Part shown: piece by piece, positions 33,438-41,751 of the stretch
How the letters are laid out: the number at the start of each line of letters is the position of its first letter
Position numbering within the stretch: the first letter of the stretch is position 1
NCBI RefSeq assembly: GCF_000296695.1
Contig: NZ_BAFK01000016.1
Span: forward strand, 40,790-104,789
Reading direction: 5' to 3'
Length of the DNA: 64,000 bases
Source of the DNA: Rheinheimera nanhaiensis E407-8
Lineage (GTDB): Bacteria; Pseudomonadota; Gammaproteobacteria; Enterobacterales; Alteromonadaceae
Program-made: the position numbers and the translations under genes
Notes under the pieces: generated by a model
Databases searched by the model: none
Seen by the model: the letters and a program-made list of their open reading frames with translations, nothing else
What the model was told of the DNA's origin: nothing

Positions 33438-34811
33438 GTGAGTTTAATGCATCAGTTAAATTCCCTTGAAAAACGCTCTGCCCTGGCATTGGCACTGGTA
33501 TTTTCCAGCCGCATGCTGGGGCTGTTTATGCTATTGCCGGTGTTTGCCCTCTATGGTCAGCAGTTGCAGGGCTTTTCACCATTGTGGATTGGCCTGGCCA
33601 TTGGCGCCTACGGTTTAACCCAGGCAATCCTGCAAATACCCTTAGGTTGGTTATCTGACCGCCTTGGCCGCAAACCGGTGATGCTGGGCGGCCTGGCGTT
33701 GTTTGCACTGGGCTCAGTCGTCGCCGCGCTGGCTGACTCGGTGTATCTGGTGACCTTTGGCCGGGTGTTACAGGGCGCTGGCGCCATTGCCGGGGCAATA
33801 CTGGCATTTGCTGCTGACGTGACCCGTGAAGAGCAGCGGCCTAAGGTAATGGCGATTATCGGCGCCAGTATCGGCTTAAGTTTTGCTGCCGCCATGGTGC
33901 TGGGGCCCTTGCTGGCAAAATGGGCCGGCTTAAGTGGTGTGTTCTGGTTTACCGCCTTGCTGGCTTGCGGCGCTATGCTGCTGGTGGCGTTTTTACTGCC
34001 AGGCAGTGTGAGTAAAGCGCCGATGGCCGAAACCCTGGCACTGCCGCAAAGCCTGCTGGCGGTGCTAAAACATCGCCAGTTGTTGCAGTTAGATGCCGGT
34101 GTGCTGCTGTTGCATCTGATGCTTACCGCTATGTTTGTGGTGTTGCCAATGCTGTTACTGCAATACGGCCTGGCGTCAACCCAACACTGGCAGTTTTATC
34201 TGCCGTTGCTGCTGGGCTCGTTCGTGCTGATGATCCCGATGATGATTACCGCTATGCGCAAAGCGCAGGAAAAAGGCTTTTTTCTGCTGGCGATAGCCCT
34301 GTTAATTGTTGCTATGTTACTGGCGCTGCTGATGCCCGGCTTTGGGCCACTGACTGGCGCTTTATTGCTGTTTTTTATTGGTTTTAACTTTTTAGAAGCC
34401 AGCCTGCCGGCGCTGGTGTCGCGCATTGCGCCGGCCGGCCAGCGTGGCAGCGCCATGGGCATTTATTCCAGCAGCCAGTTTTTCGGTGCCTTTTTAGGCG
34501 GTGTGCTGGGCGGTGCCCTGTTGCAACATTTTAGCTACCAGTCAGTGTTTGCCGCCTTGGCGGTTATTGGTTTAATATGGCTGCTAATTGCCGGCACCCT
34601 GCAGTTACCACCACGCGCTCAGCGTTTATCACTTAGTGTAGCGGTACTTAATGCCGAACAGGCTAACCGGCTGGCGGCGCAGCTTACCAGGCTGCAAGGG
34701 GTGCAGGAAGTAACCATTGTTCTGGCCGAACAGCGCTGTTATCTGAAAGTCAGTGCAGCAGACTATGACCCAGCGCAGGCGCAGGCGATGATCGCCGCGG
34801 CCGGGGCTTAA
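33438..34811 (+). CDS. YajR-like MFS transporter with C-terminal YAM domain
   Basis: A 457-residue protein, close to E. coli YajR (454). It has 12 helices, an MFS motif A ('GWLSDRLGRKPVMLGGLAL') and motif-like 'GAIAGAILAFAADVTREEQRPK'. The last about 65 residues form a ferredoxin-like domain ('LSVAVLNAEQANRLAAQL', 'VQEVTIVLAEQRCYLKVS') matching the YAM domain. Drug or metabolite efflux is expected; the substrate is unknown. It ends 18 bases before ssb, as in many relatives where uvrA lies on the other side. Confidence 0.88.
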   Translation: MSLMHQLNSLEKRSALALALVFSSRMLGLFMLLPVFALYGQQLQGFSPLWIGLAIGAYGLTQAILQIPLGWLSDRLGRKPVMLGGLALFALGSVVAALADSVYLVTFGRVLQGAGAIAGAILAFAADVTREEQRPKVMAIIGASIGLSFAAAMVLGPLLAKWAGLSGVFWFTALLACGAMLLVAFLLPGSVSKAPMAETLALPQSLLAVLKHRQLLQLDAGVLLLHLMLTAMFVVLPMLLLQYGLASTQHWQFYLPLLLGSFVLMIPMMITAMRKAQEKGFFLLAIALLIVAMLLALLMPGFGPLTGALLLFFIGFNFLEASLPALVSRIAPAGQRGSAMGIYSSSQFFGAFLGGVLGGALLQHFSYQSVFAALAVIGLIWLLIAGTLQLPPRAQRLSLSVAVLNAEQANRLAAQLTRLQGVQEVTIVLAEQRCYLKVSAADYDPAQAQAMIAAAGA

Positions 34812-34829
34812 CATTTTAGGAGAATTCGC

Positions 34830-35441
34830 ATGGCGCGTGGCATTAATAAAGTAATACTGATTGGTAACCTGGGCACCGATCCGGAAGTGCGCTATATGCC
34901 GCAAGGCGGCGCAGTGGCTAATTTAACGGTAGCGACCTCAGAAAGTTGGACCGACAAAGCCACTAACGAGAAAAAAGAGCAAACCGAATGGCACCGTGTA
35001 GTGATTTACCAGCGTCTGGCCGAAATTGCCGGCGAGTACCTGCGTAAAGGCAGCAAGGTGTATATTGAAGGCAAGCTAAAAACACGTAAATGGCAGGATA
35101 AAGACGGTGTAGAGCGTTACACCACCGAAATTATCGCCAACGAGCTGCAAATGTTAGACGGCCGCGGTGATGGCCAGCCGCAAGGTGGTGGCATGGGTGG
35201 TGGCCAGCAGGGCGGTTATCAAAAACCGGCTCAGCCGCAGGGTGGCTACCAACAGCAAGCACCACAACAGGCCTATCAGGCACCGGCACAAGCTGGTTTT
35301 CAACAGGCAGCACCGCAACAGCAGGGCGGTTATCAGCAGCGCCCGGCACAGCCACAAGGCGGTTACCAGCAACCGGCCCAACCGCAACAGCGCGCGCCGA
35401 TGGAACCGCCAATCGACTTTGATGACGATATTCCGTTCTAG
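34830..35441 (+). CDS. ssb: Single-stranded DNA-binding protein
   Basis: A 203-residue SSB. Residues 1-110 are the OB fold ('[20 protein letters not shown]', '[20 protein letters not shown]'). Residues about 115-190 are a Gly/Gln/Pro-rich disordered linker built from irregular Gln-Gly-Gly-Tyr-Gln units. The acidic tip is DFDDDIPF, the docking site for repair and replication proteins. AGGAGA precedes the ATG. Confidence 0.97.
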   Translation: MARGINKVILIGNLGTDPEVRYMPQGGAVANLTVATSESWTDKATNEKKEQTEWHRVVIYQRLAEIAGEYLRKGSKVYIEGKLKTRKWQDKDGVERYTTEIIANELQMLDGRGDGQPQGGGMGGGQQGGYQKPAQPQGGYQQQAPQQAYQAPAQAGFQQAAPQQQGGYQQRPAQPQGGYQQPAQPQQRAPMEPPIDFDDDIPF

Positions 35442-35456
35442 GATAACCTGGCTGAT

Positions 35457-35482
35457 AAACACCCCGCTTTGCGGGGTGTTTT
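35457..35482. terminator. Bidirectional intrinsic terminator between ssb and cueR
   Basis: AAACACCCCGC is mirrored by GCGGGGTGTTTT with loop TTT. The A- and T-runs on the two sides allow use by both converging genes. Confidence 0.9.
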
Positions 35483-35894
35483 ATTTTAAGCCGTTAGCAG
35501 GCGCCAGCGCGGCCAGAATGGCGCAATCTGGTGAGCTGTCGGCGCTGCAACTGTCTGCCAGTTGCTGCAACAACTGCTGCATGTTCTGCAATTCAGCTAT
35601 TTTTTCCGCAATATCGGCCAGATGCTGCTCGGCCAGCTGTTTTACAGCGCGGCTTTCGCGGGCAGGATCTTGCCATAGCTGTAGTAATGAGCCTATTTCG
35701 CTCAGTGAAAACCCCAGCCTGCGCGCCTGCTGAATAAAGCTCAGTTGTTGTAACTGTTGTGAGTTGTACAGCCGGTAACCGGCATCGGTACGTGGCGGTT
35801 TTTGTAGCAAGCCGCTCTGTTCATAATGCCGGATCATTTTTGCCGTTAAACCACTGGCTTTTGCGGCAGCCCCGATAGTGAGTAATGTTGCCAT
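35481..35894 (-). CDS. cueR: Copper-responsive MerR-family regulator CueR
   Basis: A 137-residue MerR protein. The N-terminal winged helix includes 'TIGAAAKASGLTAKMIRHYE' and 'RTDAGYRLYNSQQLQQLSFI'. After the dimerisation helix, Cys116 and Cys124 in 'DSCSADSSPDCAIL' match the Cu(I)-binding loop of E. coli CueR (Cys-x7-Cys). It lies 12 bases downstream of copA on the same strand. Its targets are the two 19-bp-spacer promoters at 38317-38347 and 38376-38406. Confidence 0.92.
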   Translation of the reverse strand: MATLLTIGAAAKASGLTAKMIRHYEQSGLLQKPPRTDAGYRLYNSQQLQQLSFIQQARRLGFSLSEIGSLLQLWQDPARESRAVKQLAEQHLADIAEKIAELQNMQQLLQQLADSCSADSSPDCAILAALAPANGLK

Positions 35895-35906
35895 GCTCAG
35901 CCCTCG

Positions 35907-38276
35907 TTATTTAAATGACATGCGTTGTAAGCGTAGTGCGTTACTGACCACCAGCACACTGCTAAACGCCATGGCGCCGCCGGCAATAACAGGGTTAAGA
36001 AAGCCCAGCGCTGCCAGCGGAATACCTATGGTATTAAAGGCAAAGGCCCAGAATAGATTTTGCTGGATGTTGCGATAAGTCGCACTGGCCAGCCGCAGTG
36101 CTGTGGCCACTAACTGCGGATTGCCGCGCATCAGCGTAATGGCAGCGGCGCTGACGGCAACTTCGGTACCGCTGGCCATGGCAATACCCAGATCGGCCTG
36201 CGCCAGCGCAGGGGCATCGTTAATGCCATCACCTACCATCGCCACTTTAAAACCTTGTGCCTGATAAGCGGCCACGGCCTGCGCCTTGCCTTGTGGCAGC
36301 ACTTCGGCCTGCACATTATCCAGTGACAGTTGTTTGGCAATGTAATTGGCACTTTCTTTTGAATCACCGGTCAGCATGGCGACTTTAATGCCGTTTTGTT
36401 GCAGCTGATGTACCGCTGTTTTGGCTTCTGGTTTGGCTTTATCAGCAAAGCACAGCAGGCCAATCAGTTCGGTAGTTTGGTGTTTTATCTCCGCCAGCCA
36501 GGAGACCGATGCGCCCTGAATGCGGATTTGGTCGCTGGGCAGTGTCAGCCCAAGCTCACGCATCCAGTTGCCTGAACCCAGCAGCAGCTGCCGCTTGCCG
36601 ACGCTGGCTTGTACGCCTTTGCCGGCTACCAGGGTAAAGTCGCTGGCTTCTGTTAAAGCTATCTGCTGTGCTTGCGCATAATTTACTACGGCTTTAGCCA
36701 GCGGGTGCTCGCTGTTGTCTGATAATGCATACGCCAGCGCGACGAGTTCAGCGTCACTGCCTTGCAGTGCTGTGACTTGCATCAGTTCAGGCTTGCCTTC
36801 TGTCAGGGTGCCGGTTTTATCAAACACGACGTAGTCGATTTTTGTCGCCTGCTCCAGTGCCAGCGCATCTTTTACCAGAATACCATGGCGGGCGGCCGTA
36901 CCCGTGCCTGCCATAATAGCCGCTGGTGTGGCCAGGCCCAGCGCACAGGGACAGGCAATAACCAGCACAGCCACGGCGTTTAAAATACCCTGGGTCCAAT
37001 CATTAAACAGATAACCCCAGGCCAGCAGCGTGACAACCGCGACTAACAGCACCGCCGGTACAAAGAGACTGCTGATTTTATCCACTAACGCCTGTACCGG
37101 GGCTTTAGCCCCCTGTGCCTGTTCGACCAAACGGATGATCTTGGCCAATGTCGATTCTGCGCCCACCGCTGAGGCGTCAAATTCCAGCACGCCATCCAGG
37201 TTTACCGCGCCGCCGGTAACCTTGTCAGCCACGGTTTTATGTAGCGGAATACTCTCACCGCTGATCAGCGCTTCATCGACATGGCTGTCGCCTTTGGTGA
37301 CAACACCATCTGCCGGGATGCGCCCGCCGGGTAACACTTTAACTTTATCGCCTTGTTTCAGCTCTGCAGCGGCAATGCTTTGCCACTTATTATCACGCCA
37401 GACAGTGGCTGAGGTGGGTTTTAAGTTTTCCAGCGCTTTTAACGCATCGGTAGTGCGCTGTTTGGCGCGTTTTTCCAGAAACTTCCCCAGCAAGACCAGG
37501 GTAAGTACAGCGGCACTGCTTTCAAAATACAAATGCGGGCCACCATGGTGACCGTCAAAGCTATACCAAAGATAAAGTGATAAACCATAGGCCGCACTGG
37601 TGCCAATTGATACCAGTAGATCCATATTGCCGGTTTTGGCTTTTAGCGCTTGCCAGGCCGCTTTGTAAAAGCGGGCACCAAAATAAAACTGTACCGGTGT
37701 GGCCAACAGCCACTGCCACAGCGCGGGCAGCATCCAATCTGCAGCAAACAAGAGGCCAACCATCGGTAATACTAATGGCAGTGTCAGCACTGTGGCGCCA
37801 ATTACCGGCCAACTGTCATGGCGATAAAACGGCTGCTTGCTCTGTGCTTCGCCTGAGTTAACAGCGGTTTGGTCGGGCACCAGCTCATAACCCGCAGCAG
37901 CGACAGCCTGTTGCAGTGCGCTATCCTCAGTCGCCGGTAACAGGGTGATGCTGACATGCTCTGTCGCCAGATTCACTGTGGCACTGGTGACGCCGGGCAC
38001 GTGCAACAGGCTTTTCTCTACCCGGCCGGCGCAGGATGCGCACGTCATGCCTTTAACGGTAAACTGCCGCTGCATGGTCTGCAGCTCATAGCCAGCGGCA
38101 GACACCGCGGCACTGAGATCGTTAAAACCAGCATTGCCGTCCACAGTTGCTGTGTCTGTTGCCAGATTAACGCTGGCCGATTTTACGCCAGGTACGGCCA
38201 GTAGCGCTTTTTCAATCCGTTGCACACAGGACGCACAGGTCATACCTTTAATTGCAAGTTTCATAGTTGCTGCCAT
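35907..38276 (-). CDS. copA: Cu(I)-exporting P1B-type ATPase
   Basis: A 789-residue P-type ATPase. Two N-terminal heavy-metal domains carry 'GMTCASC' (Cys14/17 and Cys79/82). The membrane Cys-Pro-Cys is in 'VIACPCALGLATPAA', the phosphorylated Asp in 'VVFDKTGTLTEG', and 'AMVGDGINDAPALAQADLG' is the hinge. It pumps Cu(I) from the cytoplasm. A GGAG precedes the ATG at 38276. It is transcribed with cueR and divergently from copZ. Confidence 0.97.
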   Translation of the reverse strand: MAATMKLAIKGMTCASCVQRIEKALLAVPGVKSASVNLATDTATVDGNAGFNDLSAAVSAAGYELQTMQRQFTVKGMTCASCAGRVEKSLLHVPGVTSATVNLATEHVSITLLPATEDSALQQAVAAAGYELVPDQTAVNSGEAQSKQPFYRHDSWPVIGATVLTLPLVLPMVGLLFAADWMLPALWQWLLATPVQFYFGARFYKAAWQALKAKTGNMDLLVSIGTSAAYGLSLYLWYSFDGHHGGPHLYFESSAAVLTLVLLGKFLEKRAKQRTTDALKALENLKPTSATVWRDNKWQSIAAAELKQGDKVKVLPGGRIPADGVVTKGDSHVDEALISGESIPLHKTVADKVTGGAVNLDGVLEFDASAVGAESTLAKIIRLVEQAQGAKAPVQALVDKISSLFVPAVLLVAVVTLLAWGYLFNDWTQGILNAVAVLVIACPCALGLATPAAIMAGTGTAARHGILVKDALALEQATKIDYVVFDKTGTLTEGKPELMQVTALQGSDAELVALAYALSDNSEHPLAKAVVNYAQAQQIALTEASDFTLVAGKGVQASVGKRQLLLGSGNWMRELGLTLPSDQIRIQGASVSWLAEIKHQTTELIGLLCFADKAKPEAKTAVHQLQQNGIKVAMLTGDSKESANYIAKQLSLDNVQAEVLPQGKAQAVAAYQAQGFKVAMVGDGINDAPALAQADLGIAMASGTEVAVSAAAITLMRGNPQLVATALRLASATYRNIQQNLFWAFAFNTIGIPLAALGFLNPVIAGGAMAFSSVLVVSNALRLQRMSFK

Positions 38277-38316
38277 AGTATGGACTCCGGGTTGATGAAT
38301 GTTATCAGGTCTAACC

Positions 38317-38347
38317 AGGCTAAACCTTACCGTTATGGCAAGGTCAA
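38317..38347 (-). promoter_or_regulatory. CueR-type promoter of copA
   Basis: On the minus strand TTGACC (38347-38342) and TAGCCT (38322-38317) are separated by 19 bases, the overlong spacer of MerR-activated promoters. The spacer region carries a dyad ACCTTACC...GGCAAGGT (38324-38344). Confidence 0.82.
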
Positions 38348-38375
38348 ACAGCTTTTATAATTTTCACTCTGCTAC

Positions 38376-38406
38376 TTGACTGTACTACAGTGGCAAGCTT
38401 TAGCCT
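38376..38406 (+). promoter_or_regulatory. CueR-type promoter of copZ
   Basis: TTGACT (38376-38381) and TAGCCT (38401-38406) are also 19 bases apart, with a CTTG...GGCAAG dyad between. The -10 hexamer is identical to that of the copA promoter. Confidence 0.78.
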
Positions 38407-38435
38407 GTATGACGAACTGACAACAGGAGATAAGT

Positions 38436-38672
38436 ATGATGAAGTTTCATATCGACGGTATGACCTGTGGCCACTGTGTTAGCAGGGTCACTAAAGCCAT
38501 TGTGAGTCTGCAAAGTGATGCCAAAGTTGAGGCTGATTTGGCAGAGCACAGCATCAGGGTCAGCAGCAACCTTACCACTGCCGACATTATTGATGCATTA
38601 AAAGCTGCCGGTTACCCGGCAACAGAGCTGAAAGCCAGCGGTTCTACCCCGGCAAACAGCTGCGATACCTAG
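38436..38672 (+). CDS. copZ: Copper chaperone CopZ-like heavy-metal-associated protein
   Basis: A 78-residue HMA-domain protein with 'FHIDGMTCGHCVSRVTKAI' (metal ligands Cys11 and Cys14) and the beta-alpha-beta-beta-alpha-beta fold ending 'DALKAAGYPATEL'. CAGGAGA precedes the ATG. A C-terminal tail contains an extra Cys. It should carry Cu(I) to CopA and is divergently transcribed from it. Confidence 0.9.
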   Translation: MMKFHIDGMTCGHCVSRVTKAIVSLQSDAKVEADLAEHSIRVSSNLTTADIIDALKAAGYPATELKASGSTPANSCDT

Positions 38673-38717
38673 ACGGCGAAAGCGACGCTACTAACATCAG
38701 CGACTTCCAGTTGCACC

Positions 38718-39605
38718 CTATTGGTTAACATGAAAACTTTGCAACACCCAGTCAATCAGCAGCTGTATTTCCTGCCGGTTTGGGTCATCATCATGGCGCA
38801 CCAGGTAGTAGCGGTCGCGGCTGAGCAGTTCCTGTTCAAATAAGCGTTGCAGGCTGCCGTTACTAAACCAGCCGGCGCTGATTGGCAGCGGAATTAACGC
38901 CACGCCCAAGCCCTGCTGGGCGGCGCGCGCTACGCTAAACATGCTGTCCAGCTGAATAATCTGCTTGGGCGCAAAGTTATGATAACCCACGTGCTCGGCC
39001 CACTGGTGCCAGGCGTGTGGCCGTGCCTGGTGCAAAATCAGCGGCACCTGCTCCAGTATGCGATAGCCTTTACTGTGCCATTTCTGGTACTGCTGCGGGT
39101 TACAGGCCGGAATGTAGCTTATTGGAAACAAGTCATACACCTGCTTTTGCTCTGGCCGCTTGCCGGACAACACTATGGATAAGTCGGTATATTTTGGGCT
39201 GTCGCGGCGTGACTTAATGGTTTCCAGCGTCAGGTTAATGTTCGGGTATTGCTCTGACCAGCCAATCAGCTTAGGGACAAACAGCTCGCTGGCAAAAAAT
39301 TCCGGCATTGAAATGCTGACCTCCAGCATACGCTGGGCCTGACTGAATTCGGCGATAGTGGCGGCTAATTGCTCCATCTGTGGTGCTATGGCCTGATAAA
39401 AGCGCTTGCCTGCCTCGGTTAACACCACGGCGCGGGTTTTGCGTTCAAACAGGCTGAGGTTGAGGTTTTCTTCCAGCTGGCGGATCTGATGGCTAACCGC
39501 AGACGGCGTTAAGTACAGCTTTTTCGCCGTTTCTTTAAAACTGAGGCACTCGGCAGCGACGCAAAAACAACGCAGGCCGCGCATCGGGGTGTGCAGTGGT
39601 AACAT
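38718..39605 (-). CDS. LysR-family transcriptional regulator (GcvA/AmpR-like)
   Basis: The ATG at 39605 gives 295 residues and the usual GcvA-like opening 'PLHTPMRGLRCFCVAAECLS'; the frame's further upstream extension has no homology. The helix-turn-helix 'SFKETAKKLYLTPSAVSHQI' is followed by 'RQLEENLNLSLFERKTRAV' and a two-lobe effector domain. It lies downstream of the mtn genes in the same direction, with 183 bases between. Its ligand is unknown. Confidence 0.88.
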   Translation of the reverse strand: MLPLHTPMRGLRCFCVAAECLSFKETAKKLYLTPSAVSHQIRQLEENLNLSLFERKTRAVVLTEAGKRFYQAIAPQMEQLAATIAEFSQAQRMLEVSISMPEFFASELFVPKLIGWSEQYPNINLTLETIKSRRDSPKYTDLSIVLSGKRPEQKQVYDLFPISYIPACNPQQYQKWHSKGYRILEQVPLILHQARPHAWHQWAEHVGYHNFAPKQIIQLDSMFSVARAAQQGLGVALIPLPISAGWFSNGSLQRLFEQELLSRDRYYLVRHDDDPNRQEIQLLIDWVLQSFHVNQ

Positions 39606-39788
39606 AATTTTCCAGCTCTGAGGCAAAAAAGCATGCTGCCACAGTATGGCAGCAGAATATGACAAGGATAAGCAAAAGCAGTACCAGCGCAAGCACCGTA
39701 GTTAATTAATTGATCTTATTTTAGTTTATGGGGTTATCGCCAGCCAGTTGCTGCTGATGTTGCACTCTGTTGGTGCGCTTAGCACACC

Positions 39789-40331
39789 TTAAGGCAATAA
39801 CGGGAAGCGGCTGGCAAGGTTACTGCCGGTAAAATTGGCCACCCAGCCCTCGGGGTTGTTAAATAGCCGGATAGCGGTAAATTCCGGCGCGCTGCCCATA
39901 TCAAACCAATGGCTGGTGCCGGCCGGCACACTGATTAAATCATTTTTTTGGCACAATACCTGGTACACCTTGCCGTTGATATGCAGGCAAAATAAGCCCT
40001 GGCCGCGGACAAAAAACCGCACTTCATCTTCACTATGGGTATGTTCGGCCAGAAACTTCTGCCGTAATACCGCTTTATCCGGATGGTTGGCACTTAGCGA
40101 AATCACATCCACTGTCATATAACCGCCTTCGGCCTGTAGCCTGGCAATATCGGTGGCGTAAGCGGCCTGAATGTGCGCGCTACTGCTGTCGGCGCTAACC
40201 GGCGCTGTGGCCTGCCACTGCTCAAAGCGCACACCGGCCAGCTGCAACTGCTGCTGAATGTCATGGCTGTTGCTGGTATGCAGCAGTGGCTGCGCCGGAT
40301 TATCGCTACTAAAGACCGTCAGTTCACTCAT
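39789..40331 (-). CDS. mtnD: Acireductone dioxygenase (methionine salvage)
   Basis: A 180-residue cupin. The metal ligands are in 'EHTHSEDEVRFFVRG' (two His and a Glu) and 'SVPAGTSHWFDMG' (third His). It converts acireductone to formate and 4-methylthio-2-oxobutanoate when loaded with iron. It overlaps mtnC by 4 bases. Confidence 0.95.
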   Translation of the reverse strand: MSELTVFSSDNPAQPLLHTSNSHDIQQQLQLAGVRFEQWQATAPVSADSSSAHIQAAYATDIARLQAEGGYMTVDVISLSANHPDKAVLRQKFLAEHTHSEDEVRFFVRGQGLFCLHINGKVYQVLCQKNDLISVPAGTSHWFDMGSAPEFTAIRLFNNPEGWVANFTGSNLASRFPLLP

Positions 40332-41011
40332 GCGATCAGCTCCTCAACCTGGTTAAAGTTATGCGCTATGGTATGGCTGCCGGCTACCTGGCCGTCGCGG
40401 ATTAACTGCATAGTGCCGATACCCAGCGGCGCAGCGGCATCCAGCTCGGCCACCACATCGGATAAAAACAGCACCTGCTTGGGTGGCAGCTGCAAGTGCT
40501 GCAAGATGGCGGCATAAGAAGACATCTCGCGTTTGGCACCGATGCGGGTATCAAAGTAGCCGCTAAACAGCGGCGTCATATCGCCAAAATCACTGTATTT
40601 AAATAATAATTGCTGTGCCTGCACCGATCCCGAGCTGTAGACATACAGCTTAATGCCCTGCTGTTGCCAGCGGCTTAGTGCATCGAACACATCCTGATAG
40701 ACATGTCCGGTAAAAGCGCCATTTTGGTAGCCCTGCTGCCACACCATGCCTTGCAGCGCTTTTAACGGTGTGGCTTTTTTATCTTCCGCTATCCATTGCT
40801 GCAACTGCGCAATAATGGCATCAAGGCTGGCATCAGGTTGTTGCATCAGGTTGCGGCAGGCGGCCAGCTGTTCAGCAACGGCCGGCTCGCTGGCATGCTG
40901 CTGCATAAATGCCGGCAGCTGGCGCGCTGCATAGGGGAACAGTACTTGTGTAACAAAGCTGATACGGCTGGTGGTGCCTTCAATATCGGTGATAATGGCA
41001 GAGTACTTCAC
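40328..41011 (-). CDS. mtnC: Enolase-phosphatase E1 (methionine salvage)
   Basis: A 227-residue HAD protein. 'AIITDIEGTTSRISFV' is motif I with Glu in the Asp-x-Glu-Gly-Thr-Thr form diagnostic of E1, 'LYVYSSGSVQAQQLL' is motif II, and 'VLFLSDVVAELDAA' motif IV. It both enolises and dephosphorylates 2,3-diketo-5-methylthiopentyl-1-phosphate. Three bases separate it from mtnB. Confidence 0.95.
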   Translation of the reverse strand: MKYSAIITDIEGTTSRISFVTQVLFPYAARQLPAFMQQHASEPAVAEQLAACRNLMQQPDASLDAIIAQLQQWIAEDKKATPLKALQGMVWQQGYQNGAFTGHVYQDVFDALSRWQQQGIKLYVYSSGSVQAQQLLFKYSDFGDMTPLFSGYFDTRIGAKREMSSYAAILQHLQLPPKQVLFLSDVVAELDAAAPLGIGTMQLIRDGQVAGSHTIAHNFNQVEELIA

Positions 41012-41014
41012 GGT

Positions 41015-41647
41015 TTACCTTGTTAGTTTTAACCTCTCAAGCTCGCAGTTTATAAGAAACTCCCAGCCTTCTAAATGCCTTTTTGCCTCTTCCAGGCTGC
41101 GGCCCCAGACATAAAGGCCATGGCCGCGTACCAACAGGCCCCAGTTTAACGGCTGCTGTTGCCAGCGCTGTCGCACTTGCTCTGCCAGCGCCGGGATATG
41201 CTGGGTATTGTCAAACACTGCCAGTGCACAGGGCGTATCGTGGCTGCTATGGCCGCTAATGGCCTTTTGCATCTCATAACCAGAGAACAGGTAGCTATCG
41301 TCGTTGATAAGGCGCGAAAACACGGTAGCCTGCAGCGAATGAGTATGTAGCACGGCTTTAATTTGTGGCTCCAGCTGATAGAGCTGGGCGTGCAGCGCGG
41401 TTTCGGCCGAGGGCTTTCCCGGGCAGCTAAGAGTGCCATCCTGCCAGCTGACCGGCAGTAAGTCCTGTGGGCTGAGCTCGCCTTTATCTTTACCTGAAGC
41501 GGTAACCAGCGCGCTGTGCTCACCGCTGCGGATGGAAAAATTGCCGCCGGTCGCGGGTACCCAATGCCGGCTGGCGATCCAACGGCCCAGCGCGCATAAC
41601 GCAATGGCATTGGGGTTAAGCTGATGCAGCTGGGCGGTGTTATTCAT
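41015..41647 (-). CDS. mtnB: Methylthioribulose-1-phosphate dehydratase
   Basis: A 210-residue class II aldolase-fold protein. 'ASRHWVPATGGNFSIR' binds phosphate, 'VLHTHSLQATVFSRL' gives two zinc-ligand His, and 'LLVRGHGLYVWGRS' the third. It dehydrates 5-methylthioribulose 1-phosphate, feeding MtnC. First gene of the mtnBCD operon. Confidence 0.95.
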   Translation of the reverse strand: MNNTAQLHQLNPNAIALCALGRWIASRHWVPATGGNFSIRSGEHSALVTASGKDKGELSPQDLLPVSWQDGTLSCPGKPSAETALHAQLYQLEPQIKAVLHTHSLQATVFSRLINDDSYLFSGYEMQKAISGHSSHDTPCALAVFDNTQHIPALAEQVRQRWQQQPLNWGLLVRGHGLYVWGRSLEEAKRHLEGWEFLINCELERLKLTR

Positions 41648-41667
41648 CGTTAATAAACCTGATTGCT

Positions 41668-41691
41668 ATACGTTCAAACGTTTAGATGTCT
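41668..41691. promoter_or_regulatory. Tandem Met-box-like octamers between mtnB and the transaminase gene
   Basis: Three consecutive octamers, ATACGTTC, AAACGTTT and AGATGTCT, match the MetJ box AGACGTCT at 5, 6 and 7 of 8 positions. MetJ binds tandem octamers. They lie in the 104-base divergent region of the salvage genes. Confidence 0.55.
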
Positions 41692-41751
41692 ACACATAAA
41701 ACGGGCTAAATGATAGCATTCAAGCCGGTTTTCGCAACTTTTTCTTGCCTT

